This document shows positions 22,945-30,485 of a stretch of 64,000 nucleotides of DNA, in pieces; within the stretch, counting starts at the first letter, position 1, and every line of letters starts with the position of its first letter. Position numbers and translations under genes: made by a program. The notes under the pieces were generated by a model. It searched no databases. It was not told the DNA's origin and worked only from the letters and a program-made list of their open reading frames with translations. The DNA lies in assembly GCA_005502775.1 (NCBI GenBank), contig SCNI01000016.1, positions 1 to 64,000 of the forward strand. The letters are read 5' to 3'. Source of the stretch: Microbacteriaceae bacterium 3FA27C10 (GTDB taxonomy: Bacteria; Actinomycetota; Actinomycetes; Actinomycetales; Microbacteriaceae).

Positions 22945-24456
22945 ATGACGTACGAAGATGTCTCGTCCGGGCCCCAGGCGGCGCCCTACGACCCCACCGG
23001 AGCCGACCGGCCCGGCAAGGTCATCGCGCTGCACCTGAACTACCCGAGCCGCATCGCCCAGCGCGGGCGCACCCCCGAGCAGCCCTCCTACTTTCTGAAG
23101 CCCACGACCTCGGTCGCCGGCAGCGGCGAGATCGAGCGCCCCCTCGGCACCGAACTGCTCGCCTTCGAGGGCGAGATCGCGCTCGTCATCGGCCGCGCGG
23201 CCCGCGACGTGAGCCGCGACGAGGCCTGGTCGTACGTCGGCGCCGTGACCGCCGCCGACGACTTCGGCGTCTACGACCTGCGCTACGCCGACAAGGGCTC
23301 GAATCTCCGCTCGAAGGGTGGCGACGGGTTCACCCCGCTCGGCCCGGCCCTGCTCGATGCCCGCGCGCTCGACCCGACGGCCCTGCGCATCCGCACCTGG
23401 GTCGACGGCGTGCTCGCGCAGAACGACACGACCGCCGATCTCGTCTTCCCCTTCGCGCAGCTCGTCGCCGACCTCTCGCAGCTCATCACCCTCGAGCCCG
23501 GCGACGTCATCCTCACCGGAACGCCGGCGGGGTCGAGCGTCGTCGTGCCCGGGCAGACCGTCGAGGTCGAGGTCGACGCTCCGGATGCCGCGGGCTCGCC
23601 GAGCACCGGCCGGCTCGTGACCCGCGTCACCGAGGGCCGGGTCGCCGTCGGCGCGAACGGAGCGGGCCCCCGAATCGACGAGCTGCAGCGCGCCGAGGCC
23701 TGGGGGAGTGCGGAGGCCGCGGGCCTCGCCCCCACGCCGGGCGAGCCGGAATGGCAGCTCACCGACGACCGCCGGGCGAGGCTCGCCTCCGTCGCCACGG
23801 CAACCCTCAGTTCGCAGCTGCGCAAGCTCGGCTTCGACGACACGAGCATCGACGGGGTGCGACCGACCCGCGCGGGCCAGAGGATGATCGGCCGCGCCCG
23901 CACGCTGCGCTTCATCCCCGCCCGGCCTGACCTCTTCGCGTCCCACGGGGGCGGTTACAACGCGCAGAAGCGCGCCTTCGACGGCCTGAATCCGGGCGAC
24001 GTGCTCGTGATCGAGGCCCGTGGAGAGGCCGCAACCGGAACGGTGGGCGACATCCTCGCGCTCCGCGCCCAGGTGCGAGGGGCGGCCGGCATCGTGACCG
24101 ACGGCGGCATCCGCGACATCGCCGCGGTCGCCGACCTCGGCATCCCCTCGTATTCCCAGGGCGGCCACCCCGCCGTGCTCGGCCGCCGGCACGTGCCGTG
24201 GGACGTCGACGTGACCATCGCCTGCGGCGGCGCCGCGGTGCAGCCGGGCGACGTGATCGTGGGTGACGACGACGGCGTGCTCGTCATCCCGCCGCACCTG
24301 GTCGACGAGGTCGTGGAGGCGGCCATCGCGCAGGAGCGCGAGGAGGAGTTCATCGCCGCCCGGGTCGCCGAGGGCGAGTCGGTCGACGGTCTGTACCCGA
24401 TGAATGCGGCCTGGAAGGCCCGATACCAGCAGGAGGTCACCCCCGATGGCGAATGA
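22945..24456 (+). CDS. Fumarylacetoacetate hydrolase-family / RraA-like fusion protein
   Basis: A 503-residue two-domain enzyme. Residues about 25-240 are an FAH-type domain with the metal site FEGEIALVIG (Glu75, Glu77) and VTAADDFGVYDLR (Asp105/106). Its classic partners in this pathway are the isomerase/decarboxylase HpaG domains. Residues about 265-500 are RraA-like (HMG aldolase/oxaloacetate decarboxylase fold), with GDILALRAQVRGAAGIV followed by DGGIRD (386-391). In E. coli HpaG both halves are FAH domains; here the second is replaced. It should isomerise and decarboxylate the ring-cleavage acid. ATG 22945 is preferred over GTG 22939, since no ribosome site is seen. Confidence 0.88.
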   Translation: MTYEDVSSGPQAAPYDPTGADRPGKVIALHLNYPSRIAQRGRTPEQPSYFLKPTTSVAGSGEIERPLGTELLAFEGEIALVIGRAARDVSRDEAWSYVGAVTAADDFGVYDLRYADKGSNLRSKGGDGFTPLGPALLDARALDPTALRIRTWVDGVLAQNDTTADLVFPFAQLVADLSQLITLEPGDVILTGTPAGSSVVVPGQTVEVEVDAPDAAGSPSTGRLVTRVTEGRVAVGANGAGPRIDELQRAEAWGSAEAAGLAPTPGEPEWQLTDDRRARLASVATATLSSQLRKLGFDDTSIDGVRPTRAGQRMIGRARTLRFIPARPDLFASHGGGYNAQKRAFDGLNPGDVLVIEARGEAATGTVGDILALRAQVRGAAGIVTDGGIRDIAAVADLGIPSYSQGGHPAVLGRRHVPWDVDVTIACGGAAVQPGDVIVGDDDGVLVIPPHLVDEVVEAAIAQEREEEFIAARVAEGESVDGLYPMNAAWKARYQQEVTPDGE

Positions 24457-25135
24457 GAACGAGCAGCGGCAGGTCGAGACCACGACCCTCAGCAAGTCGG
24501 AACGCGCCTACGCCTTCATCAAGGAGCGCATCGAGAACGGCAGCTACTCGCCGGGCTTCCGGCTGGTGCTCGGTCAGATCGCCAAGCAGCTCGACGTGAG
24601 CGTGGTGCCCGTGCGCGAGGCCGTGCGCCGGCTCGAGGCCGAGGGTGCCGTGACCTTCGAGCGCAACGTCGGAGCGCAGGTGGCCATGGTCGACGAGCGC
24701 GAGTACTTCTACACGATGGAGACCCTGAGCCTGGTCGAGGGCAAGGCGACGGCGCTCTCCGCTCCGTTCGTCTCACCGCTCGACCTGGTCGAGGCGCGGG
24801 ACATCAACGCCGAGATGACCGCGTGCCTCGAGCACTTCGACCCGCACCGTTTCACCGAGCTGAACCTCGAGTTCCACGCCGTGATCTTCGAGCACTGCCC
24901 GAACCCGCACATCCTCGACCTGGTGCACCGCGGCTGGAACCGGCTCGCCCTCCTGCGCGACTCCACCTTCAGCTTCGTGCCGGGCCGCGCCCGCGAGTCG
25001 GTCGAGGAGCACGAGCGGCTGCTGCAGCTGATCGAGTCGGGCGCCGCCCCGCTCGAGATCGAGCTCGCGGCCCGCGCCCACCGCACCGGAACCCTCGACG
25101 CACTCCTGAACCACCAAGCGAACCAAGGACGATGA
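24446..25135 (+). CDS. GntR family regulator (FCD type)
   Basis: A 229-residue regulator. The winged helix-turn-helix covers about residues 18-80 (LGQIAKQLDVSVVPVREAVRRLEAEG), followed by an all-helical FCD-like effector domain with metal-type His/Asp residues in ELNLEFHAVIFEHC. AGGAGG lies upstream of the ATG, which overlaps the end of the fusion gene by 11 bases. Its stop overlaps the hpaE start by 4 bases. Lying inside the hpa operon, it probably binds the GTATAC palindrome at 22927-22938 and responds to an aromatic acid or ring-cleavage product. Confidence 0.92.
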   Translation: MANENEQRQVETTTLSKSERAYAFIKERIENGSYSPGFRLVLGQIAKQLDVSVVPVREAVRRLEAEGAVTFERNVGAQVAMVDEREYFYTMETLSLVEGKATALSAPFVSPLDLVEARDINAEMTACLEHFDPHRFTELNLEFHAVIFEHCPNPHILDLVHRGWNRLALLRDSTFSFVPGRARESVEEHERLLQLIESGAAPLEIELAARAHRTGTLDALLNHQANQGR

Positions 25136-26697
25136 GCATGACCATCCAGGATCCCCAGACCCAGACCCAGACCCAGACCCAGACCCAGACCCAGACCCAG
25201 ACCCCGATCCGGCACGTGCCCGAGGGCCTGCCGCAGAAGATCCAGCACTACATCGACGGCAGCTTCGTCGACAGCGTCGGCGGCGAGACCTTCGACGTGC
25301 TCGACCCGGTGTCGAACCAGAACTACGTGACGGCCGCTGCCGGCCAGAAGGCCGACATCGACCTCGCCGTCGCCGCCGCCCGCAAGGCCTTCGACGAGGG
25401 CCCCTGGCCCCGGATGCTGCCGCGGGCCCGCTCGCGCATCCTGAACCGCATCGCCGACATCGTGGAGTCGCGGGACGCCCGCCTCGCCGAGCTGGAGTCG
25501 TTCGACTCGGGCCTGCCGATCACGCAGGCGCTCGGCCAGGCGCAGCGCGCGGCCGAGAACTTCCGCTTCTTCGCCGACCTGATCGTGGCGCAGGCCGACG
25601 ACACCTACAAGGTGCCCGGCCGCCAGCTCAACTACGTCAACCGCAAGCCCAAGGGCGTCGCGGGCCTGATCACGCCGTGGAACACCCCGTTCATGCTCGA
25701 GAGCTGGAAGCTCGCCCCGGCCCTGGCCTCCGGATGCACCGTGGTGCTGAAGCCGGCCGAGTTCACGCCGCTCTCGGCGAGCCTGTGGGCCGACATCTTC
25801 CGCGAGGCGGGCGTGCCCGACGGCGTGTTCAACCTCGTGAACGGTCTCGGCGAGGAGGCCGGCGATGCCCTCGTGAAGCACACCGACGTGCAGCTCATCT
25901 CGTTCACCGGCGAGAGCTCGACCGGGCAGCTGATCTTCGCGAACTGCGCGCCCACCCTCAAGGGCATGTCGATGGAGCTCGGCGGCAAGTCGCCGGCCGT
26001 GATCTTCGCCGACGCCGACCTCGACGCCGCCCTCGACTCCACCTTGTTCGGTGTGTTCTCGCTGAACGGCGAGCGCTGCACGGCCGGCTCGCGCATCCTC
26101 GTCGAGCGTGCCGTCTACGACGAGTTCGTCGAGCGCTACGCGGCCCGCGCCCGGAACATCGTGGTGGGCGACCCGCACGACCCCAAGACCGAGGTCGGCG
26201 CGCTCGTGCACCCCGAGCATTTCGCGAAGGTCATGAGCTACGTCGAGATCGGCAAGGGCGAGGGCCGTCTCGTGGCCGGCGGAGGCCGGCCGGAGCACCT
26301 GCCCACCGGCAACTACGTGGCCCCGACGGTGTTCGTCGACGTGAAGCCGGATGCCCGCATCTTCCAGGAGGAGATCTTCGGCCCGGTCGTGGCGATCACG
26401 CCCTTCGACACCGAGGAGGAGGCCCTGGAGCTCGCCAACGGCGTGAAGTACGGCCTCGCCGCCTACATCTGGACCTCGAACCTCGAGCGCGCCCATCTCT
26501 TCGCGCAGGCCGTGGACTCGGGCATGGTGTGGCTGAACTCGCACAACGTGCGCGACCTCCGCACCCCGTTCGGCGGCGTCAAGGCCTCCGGACTCGGCCA
26601 CGAGGGCGGCTACCGCTCGCTCGACTTCTACTCCGACCAGCAGGCCGTGCACATCACCCTCGGCGAGGTGCACACCGCCCGCTTCGGCGCCCACTGA
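25132..26697 (+). CDS. hpaE: 5-carboxymethyl-2-hydroxymuconate-semialdehyde dehydrogenase
   Basis: A 521-residue NAD-dependent aldehyde dehydrogenase. It should oxidise the semialdehyde made by HpaD to 5-carboxymethyl-2-hydroxymuconate. Catalytic Cys316 lies in NGERCTAGS, and the Glu in MELGGKSPA. TPWNTPFMLESWKLAPAL is typical of HpaE rather than generic members. The N-terminus is unusual: residues 9-24 are eight Gln-Thr pairs encoded by a perfect CAGACC tandem repeat, ahead of the catalytic domain that begins near IQHYIDG. The ATG overlaps the GntR stop (ATGA) and has AAGGA upstream. It is followed by hpaD. Confidence 0.93.
   Translation: MSMTIQDPQTQTQTQTQTQTQTQTPIRHVPEGLPQKIQHYIDGSFVDSVGGETFDVLDPVSNQNYVTAAAGQKADIDLAVAAARKAFDEGPWPRMLPRARSRILNRIADIVESRDARLAELESFDSGLPITQALGQAQRAAENFRFFADLIVAQADDTYKVPGRQLNYVNRKPKGVAGLITPWNTPFMLESWKLAPALASGCTVVLKPAEFTPLSASLWADIFREAGVPDGVFNLVNGLGEEAGDALVKHTDVQLISFTGESSTGQLIFANCAPTLKGMSMELGGKSPAVIFADADLDAALDSTLFGVFSLNGERCTAGSRILVERAVYDEFVERYAARARNIVVGDPHDPKTEVGALVHPEHFAKVMSYVEIGKGEGRLVAGGGRPEHLPTGNYVAPTVFVDVKPDARIFQEEIFGPVVAITPFDTEEEALELANGVKYGLAAYIWTSNLERAHLFAQAVDSGMVWLNSHNVRDLRTPFGGVKASGLGHEGGYRSLDFYSDQQAVHITLGEVHTARFGAH
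25156..25203 (+). repeat. (CAGACC)8 hexanucleotide tandem repeat in hpaE
   Basis: Eight perfect copies of CAGACC lie just after the hpaE start and encode Gln-Thr pairs. Copy-number change by slippage would lengthen or shorten the tail by two residues per unit without breaking the frame. Confidence 0.9.
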
Positions 26698-26729
26698 CCC
26701 CGCATCCCCCAGCAAGAAAGCCCAGTTCA

Positions 26730-27821
26730 ATGACGAATGCCACCATCCTGACCGCACCGATCCCCACCCCCTCGGTGACGCCGCCAGACATCCTGCGCTG
26801 CGCCTACATGGAGATCGTGGTGACCGACCTCGCCCGCTCGCGCGAGTTCTACGTCGACATCCTCGGCCTCGTGGTGACCGAGGAGGACGAGAACGCGATC
26901 TACCTGCGCACCTTCGAGGAGTTCATCCACCACAACCTCGTGCTCCGCAAAGGCCCGGTCGCGGCCGTCGCCGCGTTCGCCTTCCGCGTGCGCACCCCCG
27001 AAGACGTCGACCTAGCCGAGGCCTATTACCAGCAACTCGGATGCCGCACCGAGCGCCGCCGCGACGGCTTCGTGAACGGCATCGGCGACTCGGTGCGGGT
27101 CACCGATCCTCTGGGCTTCCCCTACGAGTTCTTCTACTCCGTCGAGCACGTCGAGCGCCTCGCCTGGCGCTACGAGCTCTACGGACCGGGCGCCCTGGTG
27201 CGCCTCGACCACTTCAACCAGGTGACGCCGGACGTGCCACGGGGTCGCAAGTACCTCGAAGACCTCGGCTTCCGGGTCACCGAGGACATCCAGGACGAGG
27301 ACGGCGTCACCTACGCCGCCTGGCTGCGCCGCAAGGACACCGTGCACGACACCGCCCTCACCGGCGGCGACGGACCGCGGATGCACCACATCGCGTTCGC
27401 GACGCACGAGAAGCACAACATCCTCTACATCTGCGACAAGCTCGGCGCCCTGCGCAAGAGCGACCTGATCGAGCGCGGCCCCGGCCGCCACGGCGTCTCG
27501 AACGCCTTCTACCTCTACATCACCGACCCCGACGGCCACCGCGTGGAGATCTACACGCAGGACTACTACACCGGCGATCCCGACAACCCGGTGGTCACCT
27601 GGGACGTGCACGACAACCAGCGCCGCGACTGGTGGGGCAACCCGGTGGTGCCCAGCTGGTACACCGAGGCCTCGCTCGTGCTCGACCTCGACGGCAACCC
27701 GCAGCCCGTGATCAAGCGCACCGATGCCAGCGAGATGGCGGTCACCGTCGGCGCCGACGGCTTCTCCTACACCCGTAAGGACGACGTCGAGCACGGCTTC
27801 AAGCTCGGGGCGTCGCTGTGA
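26730..27821 (+). CDS. hpaD: Homoprotocatechuate 2,3-dioxygenase (extradiol, VOC fold)
   Basis: A 363-residue ring-cleavage enzyme: 3,4-dihydroxyphenylacetate + O2 gives 5-carboxymethyl-2-hydroxymuconate semialdehyde. With a constant shift of 6 residues it carries every active-site residue I recall from Brevibacterium fuscum HPCD. The metal ligands are His161, His220 and Glu273. The acid-base and oxygen-binding residues are Asn163, His206 and Tyr263. The carboxymethyl-binding set is Trp198, Arg249, His254, Arg298 and Arg299. This makes the substrate call strong. The metal (iron or manganese) cannot be told. Only a weak ribosome site, AAGAAAG, precedes the ATG. The stop overlaps the next dehydrogenase by 4 bases. 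Confidence 0.96.
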   Translation: MTNATILTAPIPTPSVTPPDILRCAYMEIVVTDLARSREFYVDILGLVVTEEDENAIYLRTFEEFIHHNLVLRKGPVAAVAAFAFRVRTPEDVDLAEAYYQQLGCRTERRRDGFVNGIGDSVRVTDPLGFPYEFFYSVEHVERLAWRYELYGPGALVRLDHFNQVTPDVPRGRKYLEDLGFRVTEDIQDEDGVTYAAWLRRKDTVHDTALTGGDGPRMHHIAFATHEKHNILYICDKLGALRKSDLIERGPGRHGVSNAFYLYITDPDGHRVEIYTQDYYTGDPDNPVVTWDVHDNQRRDWWGNPVVPSWYTEASLVLDLDGNPQPVIKRTDASEMAVTVGADGFSYTRKDDVEHGFKLGASL

Positions 27822-29290
27822 CGGCCGAGCGCGAGGCCGCGCTGCTCGCGGAGGTGCCCAAGCAGCTCTTCATCGGCGGCCACTGGGTCGACGCGGCGAG
27901 CGGTGCGACCCTCGACGTCGACGACCCCGCGACCGGGCGCGTGATCGCCACGATCGCCGACGCGGGTGTCGACGACGGCGCCCGCGCTCTCGACGCGGCC
28001 GTGGCCGCCCAGGAGTCGTGGGCGGCGACTCCGCCGCGGGTGCGCGGCGAGATCCTCCGCGGCGCCTTCGACCTGCTGCAGGAGCGAAAGGAGGACGCCG
28101 CGCTGCTGATGACCGTCGAGATGGGCAAGCCCCTGGCCGAGGCGCGCGGCGAGGTGGCCTACGGTGGTGAGTTCCTCCGCTGGTTCTCGGAGGAAGCCGT
28201 GCGCATCACGGGCCGCTACGGCTCGAACCCCGAAGGCTCCGGGCGCATGATCGTCACCCAGCGCCCGGTCGGACCCGCCTTCCTCATCACGCCGTGGAAC
28301 TTCCCTCTCGCGATGGCCACCCGCAAGCTCGCCCCGGCGATCGCCGCGGGGTGCACCTCGGTGATCAAGCCCGCCGCGCTCACGCCCCTCACCACGCTCT
28401 TCCTGGTGCGGCTGCTCGAGGAGGCGGGACTGCCCGCCGGCGTGGTGAACGTCATCACCACCACGGCGAGCGGCCCCGTGTCGGGCGCGATCATCGCCGA
28501 CCCCCGGCTGCGCAAGCTGAGCTTCACCGGCTCCACGCCGGTGGGTGTGCAGCTGCTCAAGCAGGCCGCCGACAACGTGCTCAAGACCTCGATGGAACTC
28601 GGCGGCAACGCCCCCTTCGTGGTGTTCGACGACGCCGACCTCGACAAGGCCGTGGAGGGCGCGCTGCAGGCCAAGTTCCGCAACATCGGCCAGGCGTGCA
28701 CGGCGGCCAACCGCTTCATCGTGCACGAGGCGGTGGCCGAGGAGTTCGGGCGCCGGCTCGCCGAGCGCGTGAAGGCCTTCCGCATCGGGCGCGGCACCGA
28801 GGAGGGGGTGACGATCGGCCCCCTGATCGACGACAAGGCGGTGAAGAAGGTCGGCTCGCTAGTCTCCGACGCCGTCGATCGCGGCGCGACCGTGCTGGCC
28901 GGCGGGTCGGCGGTGCAGGGGGAGGGCTCGTTCTTCGAGCCGACGGTGCTCGACGGGGTGCGTGCCGGAAGCGACATCCTGCGCGAGGAGATCTTCGGGC
29001 CGGTCGTGTCGATCATCCGCTTCACCGACGAGGCCGACGCGATCGCCCAGGCGAACGCCACCGAGTACGGCCTGGTGGGCTACGTGTACACGCAGGACCT
29101 CGCCCGCGGCCAGCGCCTCATCGACGCGCTCGACACCGGCATGATGGGGCTCAACACCGGCGTGGTCTCGAACGCGGCGGCGCCCTTCGGCGGGGTCAAG
29201 CAGTCCGGGCTCGGCCGGGAGGGCGGTGCCGAGGGAATCCACGAGTACCTCGAGACGAAGTACGTGCTGACCCCCGATCCCTTCGTGTGA
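27818..29290 (+). CDS. gabD: Succinate-semialdehyde dehydrogenase-like aldehyde dehydrogenase
   Basis: A 490-residue aldehyde dehydrogenase resembling GabD/Sad. Catalytic Cys294 is in GQACTAANRF and the Glu in MELGGNAPF. VEMGKPLAEARGEV and ITPWNFPLAM are typical of the succinate-semialdehyde group. The GTG start overlaps the hpaD stop (GTGA). The HpaI aldolase releases succinate semialdehyde, so this gene would complete the route by making succinate. Substrate preference is inferred from family and context. A short inverted repeat follows the stop. Confidence 0.88.
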   Translation: MTAEREAALLAEVPKQLFIGGHWVDAASGATLDVDDPATGRVIATIADAGVDDGARALDAAVAAQESWAATPPRVRGEILRGAFDLLQERKEDAALLMTVEMGKPLAEARGEVAYGGEFLRWFSEEAVRITGRYGSNPEGSGRMIVTQRPVGPAFLITPWNFPLAMATRKLAPAIAAGCTSVIKPAALTPLTTLFLVRLLEEAGLPAGVVNVITTTASGPVSGAIIADPRLRKLSFTGSTPVGVQLLKQAADNVLKTSMELGGNAPFVVFDDADLDKAVEGALQAKFRNIGQACTAANRFIVHEAVAEEFGRRLAERVKAFRIGRGTEEGVTIGPLIDDKAVKKVGSLVSDAVDRGATVLAGGSAVQGEGSFFEPTVLDGVRAGSDILREEIFGPVVSIIRFTDEADAIAQANATEYGLVGYVYTQDLARGQRLIDALDTGMMGLNTGVVSNAAAPFGGVKQSGLGREGGAEGIHEYLETKYVLTPDPFV

Positions 29291-29293
29291 TCA

Positions 29294-29327
29294 CGATCGG
29301 GTGGAGCCTCGCGGTTCCCCCCGATCG
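29294..29327 (+). terminator. Possible terminator after the hpa operon
   Basis: Eight-base arms, CGATCGGG and CCCGATCG, enclose an 18-base loop directly after the gabD-like stop. No T-run follows. It may weaken read-through into the AraC gene. Confidence 0.35.
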
Positions 29328-29388
29328 CCTGATCGCCCTGCGGTAAAATCTCACCAGCCCGGCCGTCACCCGCCGGCGGGCCACTCGC

Positions 29389-29406
29389 TATTACAAGGTG
29401 GTAATA
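29389..29406 (+). promoter_or_regulatory. Inverted repeat over the AraC ribosome site
   Basis: TATTAC and GTAATA are separated by AAGGTG, and the repeat ends one base before the GTG start. AAGGTGG within it is the ribosome site. Either a protein binding here or the stem itself would hide the ribosome site, so it is a candidate autoregulatory element. A -10-like TAAAAT lies at 29344-29349. Confidence 0.4.
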
Positions 29407-29407
29407 C

Positions 29408-30385
29408 GTGACTGACATGATCTCCCGCCCGAACCCCGCTGCTGTGCGGTCGACGGTGTCCAACGGCTTCCGCGAGTTCCGCGACGCGGTGGCCGGTTCC
29501 TTCGTTCCGCTCGACGTGACGAGCGTGGGCTCCGGACCCTTCTGGGGGCGCCTGCGCACCGTCGACGTCGACGCCGTGCACGTCACCGAGGTCACCGCGA
29601 CCCGGCACGTCGTGGAGCGCACGCCGCTCCTGATCGAGGCCGCGGATCCGCGCTTCTACAAGGCGAGCCTGCAGGTCGCGGGCACCGGCCTGCTCATCCA
29701 GGACGGCCGCGAGGCCCTGCTGCAGCCCGGCGACCTGGCCATCTACGACACCGACCGGCCGTATTCGCTCGTGTTCGAAGAGGACATCCGGATGCTCGTG
29801 CTGATGTTCCCGCGCGAGAGCATCGGTCTGCCGCCCGAGATGGTGGGGCAGCTCACGGCGCACCGCTTCTCGAGCGACGACGGGCTCGGCGGAATGATCA
29901 TCCCGTTCCTGCACACCGTCTCGCAGAACATCGACCGTGTCGGGGGCCTCACGGGCCCGCGGCTCGTGCAGACCGCGCTCGACCTCATCACCACCATGTT
30001 CGCGAGCGAGCTCGACCTCGACGCGGCCACGGGAGACTCGCACCAGGTGCTGATGCAGCAGATCCGCGGCTACATCGACGGGCATCTCGGCTCGCCCGAG
30101 CTCGGGCCCACGCAGATCGCGGCCGCGCACTACATCTCGACCCGGCACCTGCACGGGCTGTTCCGCGAGAAGGGCACGACGGTGTCGACCTGGATCCGCG
30201 AGCGCCGGCTCGACAAGTGCCGTCGCGACCTCATCGACCCGCTGAACGCCCATCTCTCGGTGGGTGCGATCGCGGCGCGCTGGGGCTTCCTCGACGCGGC
30301 GCACTTCTCCCGCGTCTTCAAAGCGGCCTACGGGAGCTCGCCGAGCGAACTGCGGCTGAGCTCCTTGCGGGTGGGCGCGAGCTGA
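29408..30385 (+). CDS. AraC family transcriptional regulator
   Basis: A 325-residue regulator with an N-terminal cupin-like effector domain (LLIQDGREALLQPGDLAIYDTDRPY, about 96-120) and two C-terminal helix-turn-helix motifs from about 215. The second contains the family signature AARWGFLDAAHFSRVFKAAYGSSPSE. This layout is that of AraC_binding_2 regulators that activate aromatic acid catabolism, such as those beside feaB or hpa genes. GTG 29408 has AAGGTGG as ribosome site. It is the last gene of the rightward hpa block and ends in a strong hairpin. Its targets may include the hpa, MoaF-like or importer genes. Confidence 0.92.
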   Translation: MTDMISRPNPAAVRSTVSNGFREFRDAVAGSFVPLDVTSVGSGPFWGRLRTVDVDAVHVTEVTATRHVVERTPLLIEAADPRFYKASLQVAGTGLLIQDGREALLQPGDLAIYDTDRPYSLVFEEDIRMLVLMFPRESIGLPPEMVGQLTAHRFSSDDGLGGMIIPFLHTVSQNIDRVGGLTGPRLVQTALDLITTMFASELDLDAATGDSHQVLMQQIRGYIDGHLGSPELGPTQIAAAHYISTRHLHGLFREKGTTVSTWIRERRLDKCRRDLIDPLNAHLSVGAIAARWGFLDAAHFSRVFKAAYGSSPSELRLSSLRVGAS

Positions 30386-30388
30386 GGT

Positions 30389-30437
30389 GAACGCAGAAGG
30401 GGCCGGCGCGATCTGCGCGCCGGCCCCTTCTGCGTTC
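30389..30437. terminator. Strong bidirectional hairpin terminator
   Basis: Perfect 22-base arms enclose the 5-base loop ATCTG, between the convergent AraC and GMC genes. The stem is very GC-rich, with AGAAGGGG/CCCCTTCT in its lower half. No long T-run follows on either side. Confidence 0.75.
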
Positions 30438-30485
30438 CCGGTCGCAGCCGGTCTGCGGATGCCTCGACGGGCATCCGCGCACCGG

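Noticed and set aside
25156-25203. Phase variation of hpaE by the CAGACC repeat
   Set aside because: The unit is 6 bases, so copy change keeps the reading frame and cannot switch the gene off by frameshift.
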